From Arcuatula senhousia (Eukaryota; Mollusca; Bivalvia; Mytilida; Mytilidae), in NCBI GenBank assembly GCA_963971305.1, contig OZ020306.1, forward strand, positions 69,971,022 to 70,035,021: a stretch of DNA of 64,000 nt, read 5' to 3'. The position numbers and the translations under genes are program-made. Below, one piece after another: positions 34,982 to 46,590 of the stretch (its first letter is position 1; each line of letters starts with the position of its first letter). The notes under the pieces are model-generated. The model was given only the letters and a program-made list of their open reading frames with translations. It had not been told where the DNA came from and searched no databases.

Positions 34982-35052
34982 AATGTATGTACCAAATCAG
35001 GACCATTGCGATGTTTCATTTCTCTGGCATGTCTTTGCTAGTTTTATAGTCT
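34982..35052 (+). mobile_element. family B fragment
   Basis: ATGTACCAAATCAGGACCAT then TGCGATG and TCTCTGGCATGTCTTTG. Only the centre of family B is present. Confidence 0.5.
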
Positions 35053-35439
35053 TGCCCTGACTTCTATTTTAAGAGAACATTTGTGTAATGCTAACATATT
35101 CCAATATTGTCTATTTAGGTACGAGGCATCTTTTAATCAGCAGGTTTAAAACTGCTAAGGATCAACAAGGTATCCTCGAGTGTAATCCCTATGCAGCTTG
35201 TTTGATCTTTTAAAATTGTTTGATCATGAAGATTTAAACAAGTTTAAAACGTCCAGGCTTCTTTAGTGCATTTTAAATATTACAGTTTTAAAGTGGTTCT
35301 CTTTAGGTACAATTTGCCATTGACTTTTCTGCAAATGCTGCTGAAGATCGTTTCTTTCAGAAATGTGCTTTATTAAGCACAAATCAAAAGTTTTATTTTA
35401 AATACCAACTTCGATATGATCTGATGTTATTATAAAGGA

Positions 35440-35449
35440 CATAAAAACA
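35440..35449 (+). repeat. target-site duplication, left (CATAAAAACA)
   Basis: An exact 10-base direct repeat of 36743-36752 immediately flanks the foldback element. Confidence 0.8.
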
Positions 35450-36742
35450 GGGTGTAGGTAATCGTCGAGTTCGAGTTCGAGTTCGAGTCAGAGTTAAAGT
35501 TCGAGTTAGAGTTCGAGTTACAATGCGAGTTCGAGTTAGAGTTCGAGTTAAAGTTCGAGTTATTTTTCGAGTTCGAGTTAAATTTTGAGCTAACTCGAAA
35601 CAGTAATTTTCATAGACATAGTCGAGTTACGACTCGAGTTCGAGTTAGAGTTCGAGTTAGAGTTCGAGTTACAAATCGAGTTAGAGTTCGAGTTACAAAT
35701 CGAGTTAGAGTTCGAGTTACAAATTATTTATTGTTCTATGTCCAGAATTTGGTCTTTCGTTTATCATTATACCCCCTCTTGTCCGTCCTGCTTTCCTTAC
35801 ACTTTAGGGTACCCATCTCTTATCACAACTCCTCCTAAACTCCTTGATGAATTTTCATGAAACTTTCACACGATCTGTGTGACAAAATGTAGATATGCAA
35901 CTCTTTTAAAATTTGATCAAACTGATTTTGGGGAAGCGAAACATGGAATTCGCTATTCAACTATCCGCAACTTCTCCCAAACCCATTAATGGATGTCAGT
36001 GAAACTTTCACACCATCTTCGTGAAATAGTGTAGATTTGCACTCTAGTTTAAAATTTGATCTGTTTTTAGGAAAGAGGTAGCGGGGTATTTATTAGTAAG
36101 CCACGACTAACAGTTTTTCTAGTTTGTTTAGGGATTGGTTTTAAATCTTATGCATTGCATTTTTTATTTCCAACTTTTTCCAAGCCAGAATATTTATTAA
36201 CAAAAACAGCCCCCCTCAAAATCAAATGGTCGTCCCCTTAGTCTTGTCCTAAAAACCAAACTGACGACTTTGATAAAAATTAAAACTATTTTTTTTTTCT
36301 TTTTTCTGTAAACGCGGCCCCTTTTTTTGCAACAAAATAAACCAAGGTATTTCAAAGTATTGTCTCGTCCTTGGGAGAATTAACATATTTTCTTTTCTTA
36401 AACCACAGCACAACATAATAGATGTCTGAACTATTATTTTTTCTCGTGGAAAGTGTTGTAGTTTGCTAAAAATAGGTTTTCTTTAGGTCGGAACTCTAAC
36501 TGGAACCCGATTTGTAACTCGAACTCTAACTCGAACTCTAACTCGAACTCGAACTTTAACTCGAGTCGTAACTCGACTATGTCTATGAAAATTACTGTTT
36601 CGAGTTAGCTCAAAATTTAACTCGAAAAATAACTCGAACTTTAACTCGAACTCTAACTCGAACTCGAATTGTAACTCGAACTCTAACTCGAACTTTAACT
36701 CTGACTCGAACTCGAACTCGAACTCGATGATTACCTACACCC
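35450..36742. mobile_element. foldback-type transposable element with hexamer-repeat TIRs
   Basis: This 1293-base element begins GGGTGTAGGTAATC and ends with its exact complement. Each end is a terminal inverted repeat of about 240-270 bases built of GAGTTC/GAGTTA hexamers, interrupted by the unique block CAGTAATTTTCATAGACATA. The two arms match at nearly every position; they differ by a few substitutions and 6-base-scale indels. A core of about 760 bases (35725-36484) contains molluscan repeat-like sequence (CACAACTCCTCCTAAACTCC, TTTCATGAAACTTTCACAC) and no transposase. It is flanked by a 10-base duplication. This architecture matches foldback elements, and duplications of 9-10 bases also occur with Mutator-like transposases (family knowledge). 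It is non-autonomous. If transcribed it would form a long duplex RNA. Confidence 0.85.
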
Positions 36743-36752
36743 CATAAAAACA
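36743..36752 (+). repeat. target-site duplication, right (CATAAAAACA)
   Basis: Exact copy of 35440-35449, directly after the foldback element. Confidence 0.8.
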
Positions 36753-36824
36753 TGAAGTAACATAACTAGCAACGCACTAAATGTGGTCTTACAACCATTC
36801 ATGTACATACCTTATTTGAATTAC

Positions 36825-37165
36825 AAATGACAACAAAGTTCCAGACAATAAATTGTGCTACGCCTGACGCGCGTTTCGTCTATTCAAGACTCATCAGAGG
36901 CGCTCTACCAAAAATATTGAAAATGCCAAACACTATATGATTATGAAGAGCATAGAACATTAAACCAAAAATACCAAACTGGGGAACCAAATTATTACTA
37001 AGATGATCAACCTATGTCTGGGGTAGGAAGAGCCTTAGGGTTTAGACAATTTTGAAATTTAAACGGGTAATTTAAAGCTTTGATGTGTTCTGCAATACAA
37101 AAGTGTTGGTGCCAGAGCGGGATAACCTCGGGGAATTAAAACTCTACCAGCAGTGCTAACCTTCA
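36825..37165 (-). repeat. family A, near-complete inverted copy
   Basis: Begins with ACAACAAAGTTCCAGACAAT and GACGCGCGTTTCGTCTATTC and ends with CTACCAGCAGTGCTAACCTT, the complement of 2380-2745 in the same order. Confidence 0.65.
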
Positions 37166-37240
37166 CGTGTGTTAGAAATACAAATGACAAAAAAGTTCCA
37201 GACAATAAATTTTGCTACGCCTGACGCGCGTTTCGTCTAT
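37166..37240 (-). repeat. family A fragment abutting a full copy
   Basis: A second start of family A (AAGTTCCAGACAATAAATTT, then CGTTTCGTCTATA) directly follows the full copy, as in a head-to-tail array. Family A is similarly doubled at 49.4-49.95 kb. Confidence 0.6.
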
Positions 37241-38600
37241 AGTGGAAATGAAAAGAACCACAGCTACTACATTAAACGATTAATTTGGTTATGCTGTATA
37301 AGCACATGTCTCAGAAAAGTCATTCAGCAGTATTTGATGCACAATAATATAAAAAAAACATATCAAAAGTAAAGTATATGTACCATAGAAGTAAAAAAGC
37401 TATATCCAACACCAATCGAACATTTCATTTTCGAGTAAAGAAACAATTTCAAACTTTTAAAATCCATGGTAGTTAAGTCTGGTGACAGATTCGTGGAATT
37501 CACTGGGGACCAACAACAGGGTTTTTTAAATACAATTTTGCTGTATATATACGTATTTCGAGCATTGAAATCTCATCTTTATTATCTAAATTAACTAATC
37601 TGAAGGTCGAAAACCTATCGAAAACTCTTTTAATTGATGTCTCTATGATAGCTTAATTTACGACAAAATCCACAAATTCAGTCAGCTAAATCTTTAATCT
37701 TCATATGTTACATAATTTCATTTACATTTTTGTTGTAAATGAAGTGATTTAAAAAGAACTTGTTAAAGTTTATTTACATTTTCTTATTCCGTATTATTTT
37801 CATCTTTCTGACATTTACAAATATTTTCTTTTCACTCGAATGTATCAGAGACAACAAAATCTTATATGATCTTATAAAAAAAATACAAAAAGTATAGCTG
37901 AAGCTTTTATGTTTGACAGGGATTTCTTTGTTTTTGAGTCTATTAACATAACGGAACTTAGGAAATATAATTTGTTGTTTGTTCAAAGTGTCTAGTCCAA
38001 GATAGTTCAGGAAAGTATAGTTTTAAATAATCAAAGACAAAAATAAAATAAACATTATACCATTTTCATATTTAATTCATTTTACAGTCTAACTGTATGT
38101 GTGTGCAACAAATCGCATTAACTCAATTCCGAATGCTATAAAAAAAATCCCTACTTCCAGATATGCGTTAGCAGGATTTTTTTTCAATATACAAAGAAAC
38201 AGCCTGATCTCATTTTAAGGCGTGTTTCAATCAAAACCTAATGTGACTCGACAACGCAGCATATTACATGTACTATCAAAGTTAAAACCCATTTCGGCAA
38301 CATACATGTATTAATCAAACACAGAAAAAAATAGTTTGAAATAAAATAAAATCATGTTTTTTTGTTTAAAAATGACATTGAGGCTACATTTCATTACGTC
38401 ATTACTTTCCAAGTCAAAGTGAAAAGTCTCATGAGTCCCGCAAAAGCATTTTCATGAGCTTGCTCGAGTTGTGGCCCTTTAAAGAAGGAACAAAGTGAAA
38501 TGTGGTTAAAAGGGTTTTGTGGTTTTAATTCGCCTATCGGAACACGTATGTAATCATTTCTAGAATATTTTAATATCTTTAATGCTTAACCAGTTGTTGT
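37241..38600. other. no gene seen
   Basis: AT-rich, no supported feature. Confidence 0.4.
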
Positions 38601-38605
38601 GTAGG

Positions 38606-38818
38606 TCTTTTGCCTTCGTTAGCTTACTCTTCCGGAGCACCTGAGTTCACTCTTGTTTCGACTGGAGTTCGCGTTGTTGATTGATATTCAGTTGTTTTGT
38701 GTTTCCATGTTTTACGTGTTGTCTGTTTTTGTCCCGTTCTTGTTTGTGTTTACTGGTTTAGTCTCTGCCCTTTCGGACTTTTGACATTCGGATACCCCAT
38801 TGGTACCTCTGCTTCTTT
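38606..38818 (+). mobile_element. family P retroposon 3' fragment
   Basis: Starts near TTAGCTTACTCTTCCGGAGC and runs to GGACTTTTGACATTCGGATA, CCCCATTGGTACCTCTGCTT, then CTTTC. It is nearly identical to 52430-52637 over the shared part, suggesting recent activity. Confidence 0.75.
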
Positions 38819-39189
38819 CTCTGAACACTAATTTCTGATCTGATCGTTATCGTCATGCAATAAAACACACTGCTATCTAGAACAAAGGAAACCTTAATAC
38901 GTTAATAATGCAAAAATGGTTCAGGTAGATGAATCCACAAAGCAGTTTACTCCGGATAACTATGCTCATTTATTATATAATATATCATATGTAATTTGAC
39001 AGAAGCGGAATACCGAAAGTAATTAATAGCAAAGAAGCCCTTTATACGTGTATTGCATGGTAAATATATCATGTTAAAACAATATGTTATAATTTTACAA
39101 CTAATGAACATGTTTTAATTATGATATTTTTACCTTGCTGTGCACATTTCAGTGTTATGTTTGTAGAAACCAGGAAGAGAGTAATAGAA

Positions 39190-39345
39190 AAAAATGAGAT
39201 GTGGAATAAGTGTACGCGACACCACCTACATTATAAACGTAAATGTAAAATATCCACAATGGAAAACAGCCAGCAGCCTTCAATGTGACCAGTGGTCGCT
39301 GCTAGCTGTTTTTCAATTGGCTCTGGATTGAAAATAAGATACATA
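39190..39345 (-). repeat. dispersed repeat family E
   Basis: AATGAGATGTGGAATAAGTG then TACGCGACACCACCTACATT, a CCACAATGGAAAACAGCC block and GACCAGTGGTCGCTGCTAGC. The complement of 58065-58240 matches it. Confidence 0.6.
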
Positions 39346-39409
39346 TGATTCAAACCCAATCCCAAAGTGCAATGAAAGACCCTCTTCTTGACAAAAAAAC
39401 TAACATAAA

Positions 39410-39520
39410 TTCGACGAAATACAAACATAAGCTTTGATAAAGATTCCTGGCTTAGGACAGGCACATTAAAATGTGGCGGGGTTAAACTAGTTTTTTTGGC
39501 GCCAACCTTCCCCCTATCTT
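39410..39520 (-). mobile_element. decayed family B fragment
   Basis: ATTCCTGGCTTAGGACAGGC, TGGCGGGGTTAAACTAGTTT and TTTGGCGCCAACCTTCC match the complement of the family B centre with substitutions. Confidence 0.4.
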
Positions 39521-39689
39521 GGATTCATTATTTGATACACGTGAAATAACACAAAAGTGCAATTCAAGAAACACTGGATGCTGTTTTGCCACGTATAAAA
39601 TCGAGAAGACACTTACATAAATCAATACACATGTAGAAATCTGTCCAAACACTTTTTAATATTATAAGTTGTACGTGTTTAGTGAGAAA

Positions 39690-40265
39690 AATAGTTTAAA
39701 TAACAAGAAAGTAGCAGCAAGAATAACAGTCAGATAACATTAATGTAAATAACAGTAAAACAGCACTCTGAATGACAGTTATATAACATAAATGTTAAAA
39801 GCAGTAAAATAACAGACACCATTTTGAATAACAGTTATAAAACATTAGTGTAAATAGTAGTAAAAACAGAACTTTGAATAACAGTTATAAAACATTAATG
39901 TAAATAGCAGTAAAATAAAAGCACTCTGAATATCAGTTATATAACATAAGTATAAATAGCAGTAAACTAGCAGCAGAATAAATAACAGTCAGTTGCATAA
40001 GAGTACATAACAGTCAGATAGCTTAAGTGTAAATAGCAGTAAAATAACAGTAATATGAATATTTGTCAAATAACATTACTGTTAACATCAGTAAAATTAC
40101 AGTACTTTAAATAACAGTCAAGTAGAAATACTTTAAATAGCAGCCAAATAGCAGTCCTTTATAAGGCAGTAAAATTGCATTATTGCTTTAATATTAATCA
40201 AACTATGAGACTGTAAAAAGCAATTAAATAACAAAACTGGGACAGCAGTAAATTGACAGTTTTAG
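39690..40265. repeat. degenerate ~55-bp tandem array
   Basis: At least eight units carry AATAACAGT, TATAACATTAATGTAAATA and GCAGTAAAATAACAG with much variation. The array decays to the right. It has no coding capacity. Confidence 0.7.
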
Positions 40266-40344
40266 ATTCGGAAATTTGTCTATATAATGGCTTATAACAG
40301 TACTTTTAGTTGACTTTTATACATAATACTTGTATCTGACTATT

Positions 40345-40655
40345 ATTCAATAAAGGTAATAACAAAACTACCGAACTTGAATGATCAATCTCATAGTCCA
40401 GAGAAAATGACAAAAACGAATCAGTCATACCGGAGAATTGGCGGATCGCAATGGTCCTGACTTGGTACGGGCATTTCAAACGAAATGGTGGGTTAAACCA
40501 GGTTTTATGGCGTCAAAACTTCCTCTTCCATTGCGATCATAGGATCCGGTAATGACCATAGAACACAACAAAGTTGTGAGACACAATAGGGATATTGAGG
40601 TGATCATCTCAGTACAGCAGACCAATCAAACACGAAATAAAACAAAAAACCACCA
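40345..40655 (-). mobile_element. family B, longest copy in the window
   Basis: About 310 bases. The 3' end lies at 40345 on the plus strand (AAAGGTAATAACAAAACTAC). It continues through GGAGAATTGGCGGATCGCAA, GGTCCTGACTTGGTACGGGC and GGTTAAACCAGGTTTTATGG, then AGACACAATAGGGATATTG and AGTACAGCAGACCAATCAAA. It has no ORF. It is a good reference for defining the other copies. Confidence 0.7.
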
Positions 40656-40879
40656 TATCTTTTAACTCAATTTCGATCTTTTCTACTAGTGGCTGATAAC
40701 GAAGAAAGATTTTGTTAAGGGATCGTATGAGACGTATTTTCTTATAGCGCAGCTCCAAAAGTCAGTTCGGACTACTGTTCACAGTACATTATTTTGTACA
40801 TTTATTTGTGCTATAAAGCTCTGGATGTTATCTTCATAGCTGTTATAGAGTTAAAAGGTGCTAGTTAGCGATTGAAATA

Positions 40880-41345
40880 GTAATATTATGTACCATGTGT
40901 ATACCGGTTTAATGCCCCTTAGCAGTCTACTTCCTGTTTACCAAATACTTAGGTTTTTACACATAATGGGAATGTAAAATTTTCGTCACAGTTTCCCAAG
41001 CAACAACATGAGATAGAGGTCTGATGTTTTGTATACAGCTTTATCCTAAAGTACTATATAGTGTATACCGATTTCATGCTCCTTGGCAGTCTACTTCCTG
41101 TTTTCCAAATACTTAGGTTTTTACACATAATGGACATAAATGCTAAATTTTCGTCAAAGTTTCCCAAGCAACTACATGAGATAGAGGTCTGATATTTTGT
41201 ATACAGCTTTATCCTATAGTACTATATGGTGTATAGCGATTTTATTTTCATAGGTCAACTACTTCCTGTTTACCGAGTATTTAAACTTGTATGTGTGGCT
41301 AAGTTTCGGGAGCGGGGTATCACTAGTGAGCATAGCTCACAGATT
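40880..41345 (+). repeat. tandem ~165-bp repeat ending in an element terminus
   Basis: Two and a half units contain CAGTCTACTTCCTGTTT, AAATACTTAGGTTTTTACAC, GTTTCCCAAGCAAC and ACATGAGATAGAGGTCTGAT. They are followed by GGGAGCGGGGTATCACTAGT and GAGCATAGCTCAC. That last block resembles the 3' ends of molluscan dispersed elements. Confidence 0.65.
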
Positions 41346-41639
41346 TACTTGTTGTCATCAGCATATGAAACAAGTATATGTTGAAAAGACATAATGCCTC
41401 ATCTCGCAACGTCTCAGACGAACGGACCCGAACACTGTATGCTCCTACTTCGTAGATAGGGCATAAAAATACAATTTAAAGAATTAGGAAAAAAACCTCA
41501 TAATAAAAAAAGGTTCTAAATCATGACCAATCATTTCGACCATGTGCATTTAACTAGTGTCCTAAAGATATTCAAATTAATAAATCACAAAATCATTCGA
41601 AGAGTAAATTCATGTAAGACAAGTTAACACGTTTAAATA

Positions 41640-41955
41640 AAAAAAAACTTGCCTGGCAATATAAATTTTAGTTTTTTTTACCAATTATCATTGCTCTCGT
41701 AGCACATCTCATACACAAGTAGCTGGCAAAGAAGGGGTCTATCTCTGACTGGATTTGAATTGAATGCATTTTATGTTGACCTTGGACCAGATACAAAATA
41801 GCAAGCAGTGCCTATCATCAATTTATGACGTTTCGAATTCGACCTTCCAATGTTTAGATTTAAATGCTACTGATGAAAGGCTACTCCTTGAAACATCGAT
41901 ATATAGCATATCCAAATTAATCGTTTATACTTCGTTTTGGTATTTGTAATTATAA
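41640..41955 (+). repeat. family G diverged repeat
   Basis: Contains ACAAGTAGCTGGC, AATGCTACTGATGAAAGG and CTACTCCTTGAAACATCGAT, matching in order the three units at 58430-59240. The 61-codon frame 41764-41949 lies in it and is not shared between copies. Confidence 0.4.
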
Positions 41956-42273
41956 AGTAATTTCAAATGTTTTCAACCATTTTTCTCCGAAAGAACGTCA
42001 GCATGTAACAGTTAACTGTTTTACTCCTTCAGGAAGAATGATGCGCAGTACAGTGTGACGTCAAAAGTATTTCATGCTTATTTACCCTACATTGTACATG
42101 TTTCAGATAAATTAATATTTTTAATCAATCCAAGATTATTGCTCAACAGAATTTCATGCATAATTTAATATCTGAAGTTTGTTTATTTTGTTGAAATTGT
42201 TGAAATCCGAAAAAAAACTCTTGGTGCATTTTTTTATATGGGTAGAATTATAAATTAAGTGATGCACAACATA

Positions 42274-42481
42274 CTGTTGATTCATTTATTTTCGTGGGTA
42301 CCAATTTTCGTGGTTTGATGAAAAAGTATCAATTCGTGGATTCTTAAATTCGTGGTTCTTTAGCCTGCAGCATAGACTGCAATGTTAAATTTCCATTTCG
42401 TGGGATATCAAATTTTGTGGTTCAAGGCTACCCACGAAAACCACGAAAATTGATACCCCACGAATAATAATAAAACCACAG
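42274..42481. mobile_element. TTCGTGG-type MITE, copy 2 (TA target site)
   Basis: This 208-base element is flanked by TA on both sides. The left end CTGTTGATTCATTTATTTTC and right end (complement) CTGTGGTTTTATTATTATTC are both followed by GTGGG(G)TA and CAATTTTCGTGG. Internal TTCGTGG/CCACGAA motifs recur about seven times. It has no ORF and is the same family as 17982-18131. Confidence 0.75.
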
Positions 42482-42914
42482 TATTTCATTTTTGTTCTAA
42501 TTATGAGAAAATAAAACATTAAACATGTTATGATTCCCCAATTTACAAATAAACTTGAAATATTGCTGCATCTGTTGGTTGACAAAGCTGTTCATAGATG
42601 GTTTGGTAATAATTTTTGAAGACAAAAAACAACAACACGTAAATGAAATATACTGTAAATATCTAAAGTGCAAAATTCTTTTGACGTCGCACTTCCACTT
42701 CACTTTAAACGCACACTTTTTCTATGAAGTCTAAAGTTAATAAACAATTATTTAATGCTTGTTCATGGAACAGTCAAATTATTATGCCCTTGCTGCTCAG
42801 GACTGTTGCCTGAGGCCGCACCACATCAGGATAATAATTTTGACTTTTCCATGAACAGGCATTAGATAACTGTATACACCGCTGGATAATTTTTATTGTG
42901 TATTTTTAATTGTT

Positions 42915-43165
42915 ATTTGTGGATGTAGGTTGTGTCGCGTACACTTTTTCCTCATCTCATCATCTTTTGTAAAGATTTAACTTGTGAAATTTGTTTTAAC
43001 AGTCTGTGGTGAAACATAATTTACACTGTTCAGTCTTCATATCAAAATTATTCGTTGATGCAGCATTGAAACTATGTGAATAGATGATAATCATTAAACA
43101 TTAATGGGCTACTAATAAAAAAGTAAGCAGAACTATTTGCCATATTAAGTTGGGGCTGCAGGCTG
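42915..43165 (+). repeat. family E fragment followed by family F
   Basis: 42915-42965 (GATGTAGGTTGTGTCGCGTA, then CTCATCTCATCATC) is the complement of the family E core. 42980-43160 (TTTAACTTGTGAAATTTG, CAGTCTGTGGTGAAACATAA, TTCGTTGATGCAGCATTGAA, GTGAATAGATGATAATC) matches 48600-48790. Confidence 0.5.
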
Positions 43166-43193
43166 TTTTCAATTTCTACAGATTTTTAGATTA

Positions 43194-44410
43194 AAACAAG
43201 AGGATCACATGAGCCTTAATCGGCTTTTGTATAGCACATATAACCAAACATTCAAGTAATCAAAAGCTTTTCTTAATCTTTTAAAAGTTTAATCTGCGAG
43301 TCAATAACCAAAAACTTGACGATAAGGGACCATTTATTTTAGAGGGGGGTCATCTGACAGCCAAATTGTTATTTTTGAAGATCTGATTGAACTGAAGATT
43401 CAAGCAAGCAACATTTTTTCTCTATCTGTAACAGCTTTTCTTCTATACGTCAAATACACCAAATAACGTTATTTTTCACCTTTAAAGTACCATAACCCCT
43501 ATCAGGGGTCATCTGACAATTTTGACACTGAAACATTTTTGAAGGTCTCAATGAGCTTCACAATTCTCAAATACTTACTTTTCTTCTAGCACTTACAGTT
43601 TTCAAGATAAAGTCCATAACCTGTCAAAATGGTCCATTTTGACGATTAAGGGGAAATAACTCCTATGATGAGTCGTCCAACAACTTTGACTCAATGGACA
43701 GTTTTGAAGTGATTTTGAAGAAGGGTGGTTGCTTCAGATTTCTCTATCTCTTATACTTTTTGAGCTAGAAGCTAGAAGACATCCTAAAGATCAAGTGTAC
43801 AAAGTGTCAAAGCAATCCCTTCAGTAGTTTTAGAGAAGAAGATTTTTTTAATCAGTTAAAATTGAAAGATAAAACAGTTGAATGGAAATAACTCTTAAAC
43901 GGTTTGATAATTTTGACCATTAAATCATTTTTGTAGATCTCAATGAGCTTCACAAGTCTCCAATGCTAACGTTTCCTCTAGCAATTACAGTTTTCAAGAT
44001 AAAGTCCAAAACTGTGAAAATGGTCAATTTTGATTAAGGGGAAATAACTCCTGTAGGAAGTCGTCCCATAATTTTGACTCAACGAAGAAATTTGTAGAGC
44101 TTTTGATGCAGGAGGGAAGTTGCTCTGGATGTTCTCTATCACTCTAACTTTTTGAGCTATAAGCGTAATACTATGATCTGACCCAATTGTTCTTGTTTCA
44201 GCAACAGCGGCCAAGTTGTTTAATCGGCGTGCAAAATGTTCGTAAACTTGGTAAAGGACATCCAAAATATCAAGTGTGAAAAGTCTCAAAGCAATCCCTT
44301 CAGCGGTTTCAGAGAGGAAGTTTTTTGAAGAAAATTAAACGGACGGACGGACGACGGACGCTTAACGATGACAATAGCTCACATGACCCTTCAGTTCAGG
44401 CGAGCTCAAA
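43194..44410 (-). mobile_element. molluscan element with GGAC tract and hairpin end
   Basis: Read on the plus strand it opens with AGAGGATCACATGAGCC, contains diverged internal repeats (TTTCAAGATAAAGTCCA-, AAATAACTCCTATGATGAGT- and TCAATGAGCTTCACAA-type blocks) and closes with ACGGACGGACGGACGACGGA, GATGACAATAGCTCACATGA and GGCGAGCTCAAA. The closing end is the complement of the start of 15687-16645. The 103-codon minus frame at 43978-44289 is repeat-borne. Confidence 0.7.
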
Positions 44411-44599
44411 ATATAAAAAACATTCGACCTTTAAATGAAGTTAACAAGACCATGTCTGGCCCTGCGTCGCACGGCAAAACGTTTAACGCTGTACATTCTA
44501 GGCCCAATATGGTCAGTCAATAGTTTTTGACACTTGCATCCTATGGTTGACTGACAAAGCATAGTTGTAGCATTACTGTAAAATTGCATAGCATTTGGT

Positions 44600-46470
44600 C
44601 AACCAGAAAAAAAAGTTATAGTGGAAACAAATAAAAAAAGCTGATTTTTGGCCCCTTTAGGTCCCCTTATTTATAAAAGAAAAAAGAGGGGACACCAAAA
44701 ATCAGCATCACCGTTGGTAAATAGCATTACTTTAAAGTTTCACAGCATTTGGTAAACCAGAACAAAAGTTATTGTGGAAAATTATAAATAAGTCGCTTTT
44801 TGCCCCTTTAGGACCCCTAATTTCTAAACAAACAAGAATGGAATTCCAGGGTCCCCCGCCGGTGAAGCAAAAATTATCGAACACAGCTGATTTTTTAACT
44901 TCACCAAGGTATTTGTAATATAAACATTTGGTATAAATTTCATGAAAATCTGTCAATATCTGTAGGGATGAGAGCGCTTACAAGGTCTGTTTTGCAAAAC
45001 ATAGAGTCGTTTTTATGGTCAAATTCCCCTAACTCCTACATAAATAATCTAAAAATGCTGATTGTCCAACTTGACCAAGGTATTAGTGATATAAACATTT
45101 GGTATAAATTTCATGAAAATTTCTCAACATCTGTAGGGATGAGAGCGCTTACAAGGTCTGTTTTGCAAAAAACAAAGTCGTTCTTTGGTCAAAGTCCCAT
45201 TACTCCTACAAAAATTATCAAATAATGCTGATTTACGAACTTGACCAAGGAACTAGTGATATAAACATTTGGTATAAATTTCGTGAAAATCTGTCAACAT
45301 GAGTAGGGATGAGAGTGCTTACAAGGTCTGTTTTGCAAAACAAACAGAGTCGTTTTTATGGTCAAAGTCCACTAACTCCTACAAAAATTATTGAAAAATG
45401 CTGATTTTCGAACTTGTCCAAGGTATTTGTGATATATAAACAATTGGTAAAAATTCCATGAAAATCTGTCAACATCTGTAGGGATGAGAGCGCTTACAAG
45501 GTCTGTTTTGCAAAACAAACAGATTCGTTTTTATGGTCAAAGTCCACTAACTCCTACAAAATTTTTTCAAAAATGCTGATTTTCGAACTTGTCCAAGGTA
45601 TTTGTGATATAAACATTTGGTATAAATTTCATGAAAATCTGTCAACATCTGTAGGGATGAGAGTGCTTACAAGGTCTGTTTTGCAAAAAAAAAAACAGAG
45701 TCGTTTTTATGGTCAAAGTCCACTAACTCCTACAAAAATTATTCAAAAATGCTGATTTTCGAACTTGTCCAAGGTATTTGTGATATAAATTTTTAGTTAA
45801 AATTTCATTAAAATCTGTCAACATCTGTAGGGATGAGAGTGCTTACAAGGTCTGTTTTGCCAAAAACAGAGTCGTTTTTATGGTCAAAGTCCCATAACTC
45901 CTACAAAAATTATCGGAAAATGCTGATTTTCAATCTTGTCCAAGGTATTAGTGATATAAATAAACAATTGGTATAAATTTCATGAAAATCCTACAAAATT
46001 TGTAGCCTTGAGAGTGCTTACAAAAAGTGTGACGGACGGACGGGCGGAGGGACGGACGGACGAACGGACGGACGGACGCCAGGCATTTCTATGTCCCCGC
46101 TCCGCGTTGCGGCGGGGGACAAAAAAAGGGACACCCAAAATCAGCACCTTCCTTCCTTTTATGCTATGTAACATAACTGTAAAGTTTCATAACATTTGGT
46201 CAACCATAACAAAAATTATTGTGGAAACAAGCAAAGTCGCTTTTTTCACCTTTTGGGCCCCTAAGTTCTAAATAAAATTATAAAATGACCAAAAAAAAGG
46301 AAGGTGCACATCTTCAATATATTTGTAATCGCCGTGTAAAATTTCAGAAAGATCTAGTGGGTGGTTTTTGAGATCCAGATTACACAAGACAGGCACCCCA
46401 TAGCGCGATAGACGGACAAACGGACGGAGTGACCCGACTAATAGATCTGGTTCCGCCTTCGGCGACGCAG
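44600..46470 (+). mobile_element. composite repeat: outer element with nested inner element
   Basis: Outer repeat units (GTTATAGTGGAAACAAAT and GGCCCCTTTAGGTCCCC near 44610; similar near 44765 and 46205) lie on both sides of the inner element 44851-46120. The outer part ends with AGATCTAGTGGGTGGTTTTT, CGGACAAACGGACGGAGTGA and CTTCGGCGACGCAGG near 46460. The layout suggests that the inner element inserted into the outer one. Confidence 0.5.
44851..46120 (+). mobile_element. inner element: seven ~173-bp tandem units plus GGAC tract
   Basis: Bounded by perfect 10-base inverted ends GTCCCCCGCC (44851) and GGCGGGGGAC (46111). Seven tandem units start at about 44885, 45055, 45228, 45402, 45575, 45750 and 45922, each with GCTGATTTTCGAACTTGTCC, ATAAACATTTGGTATAAATT, GTAGGGATGAGAG(C/T)GCTTAC and AAGGTCTGTTTTGC. 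A (CGGA)n tract covers 46028-46078, then comes a hairpin terminus with CCGCTCCGCGTTGCGG. Open frames across the units are repeat-derived. Confidence 0.8.
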
Positions 46471-46504
46471 GTAAAAAGAAGAAACAAGGAGACGACTCAT
46501 AAAA

Positions 46505-46590
46505 CATCTTTACTCTCCCTTAGCACCTTCGTTCACTCTCGTTACGACTAGAGTTGATACTTGCTATTCAGTTGTTTTTGTATGATAACA
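46505..46590 (+). mobile_element. family P internal fragment
   Basis: ACTCTCCCTTAGCACCTTCG, TTCACTCTCGTTACGACTAG and CTTGCTATTCAGTTGTTTTT match the centre of the family P 3' UTR. The terminus is missing. Confidence 0.5.

Noticed and set aside
35450..36742. Assembly artefact (false palindrome)
   Set aside because: The arms differ by several substitutions and indels, the core is not palindromic, and there is a clean 10-bp target duplication, so a real element is more likely.
43978..44289. 103-codon minus-strand frame
   Set aside because: It is repeat-borne within the GGAC-tailed element and has no domain.
44968..46271. Several open frames across the 173-bp tandem units
   Set aside because: They arise because the units repeat, and the frames are not preserved from unit to unit.
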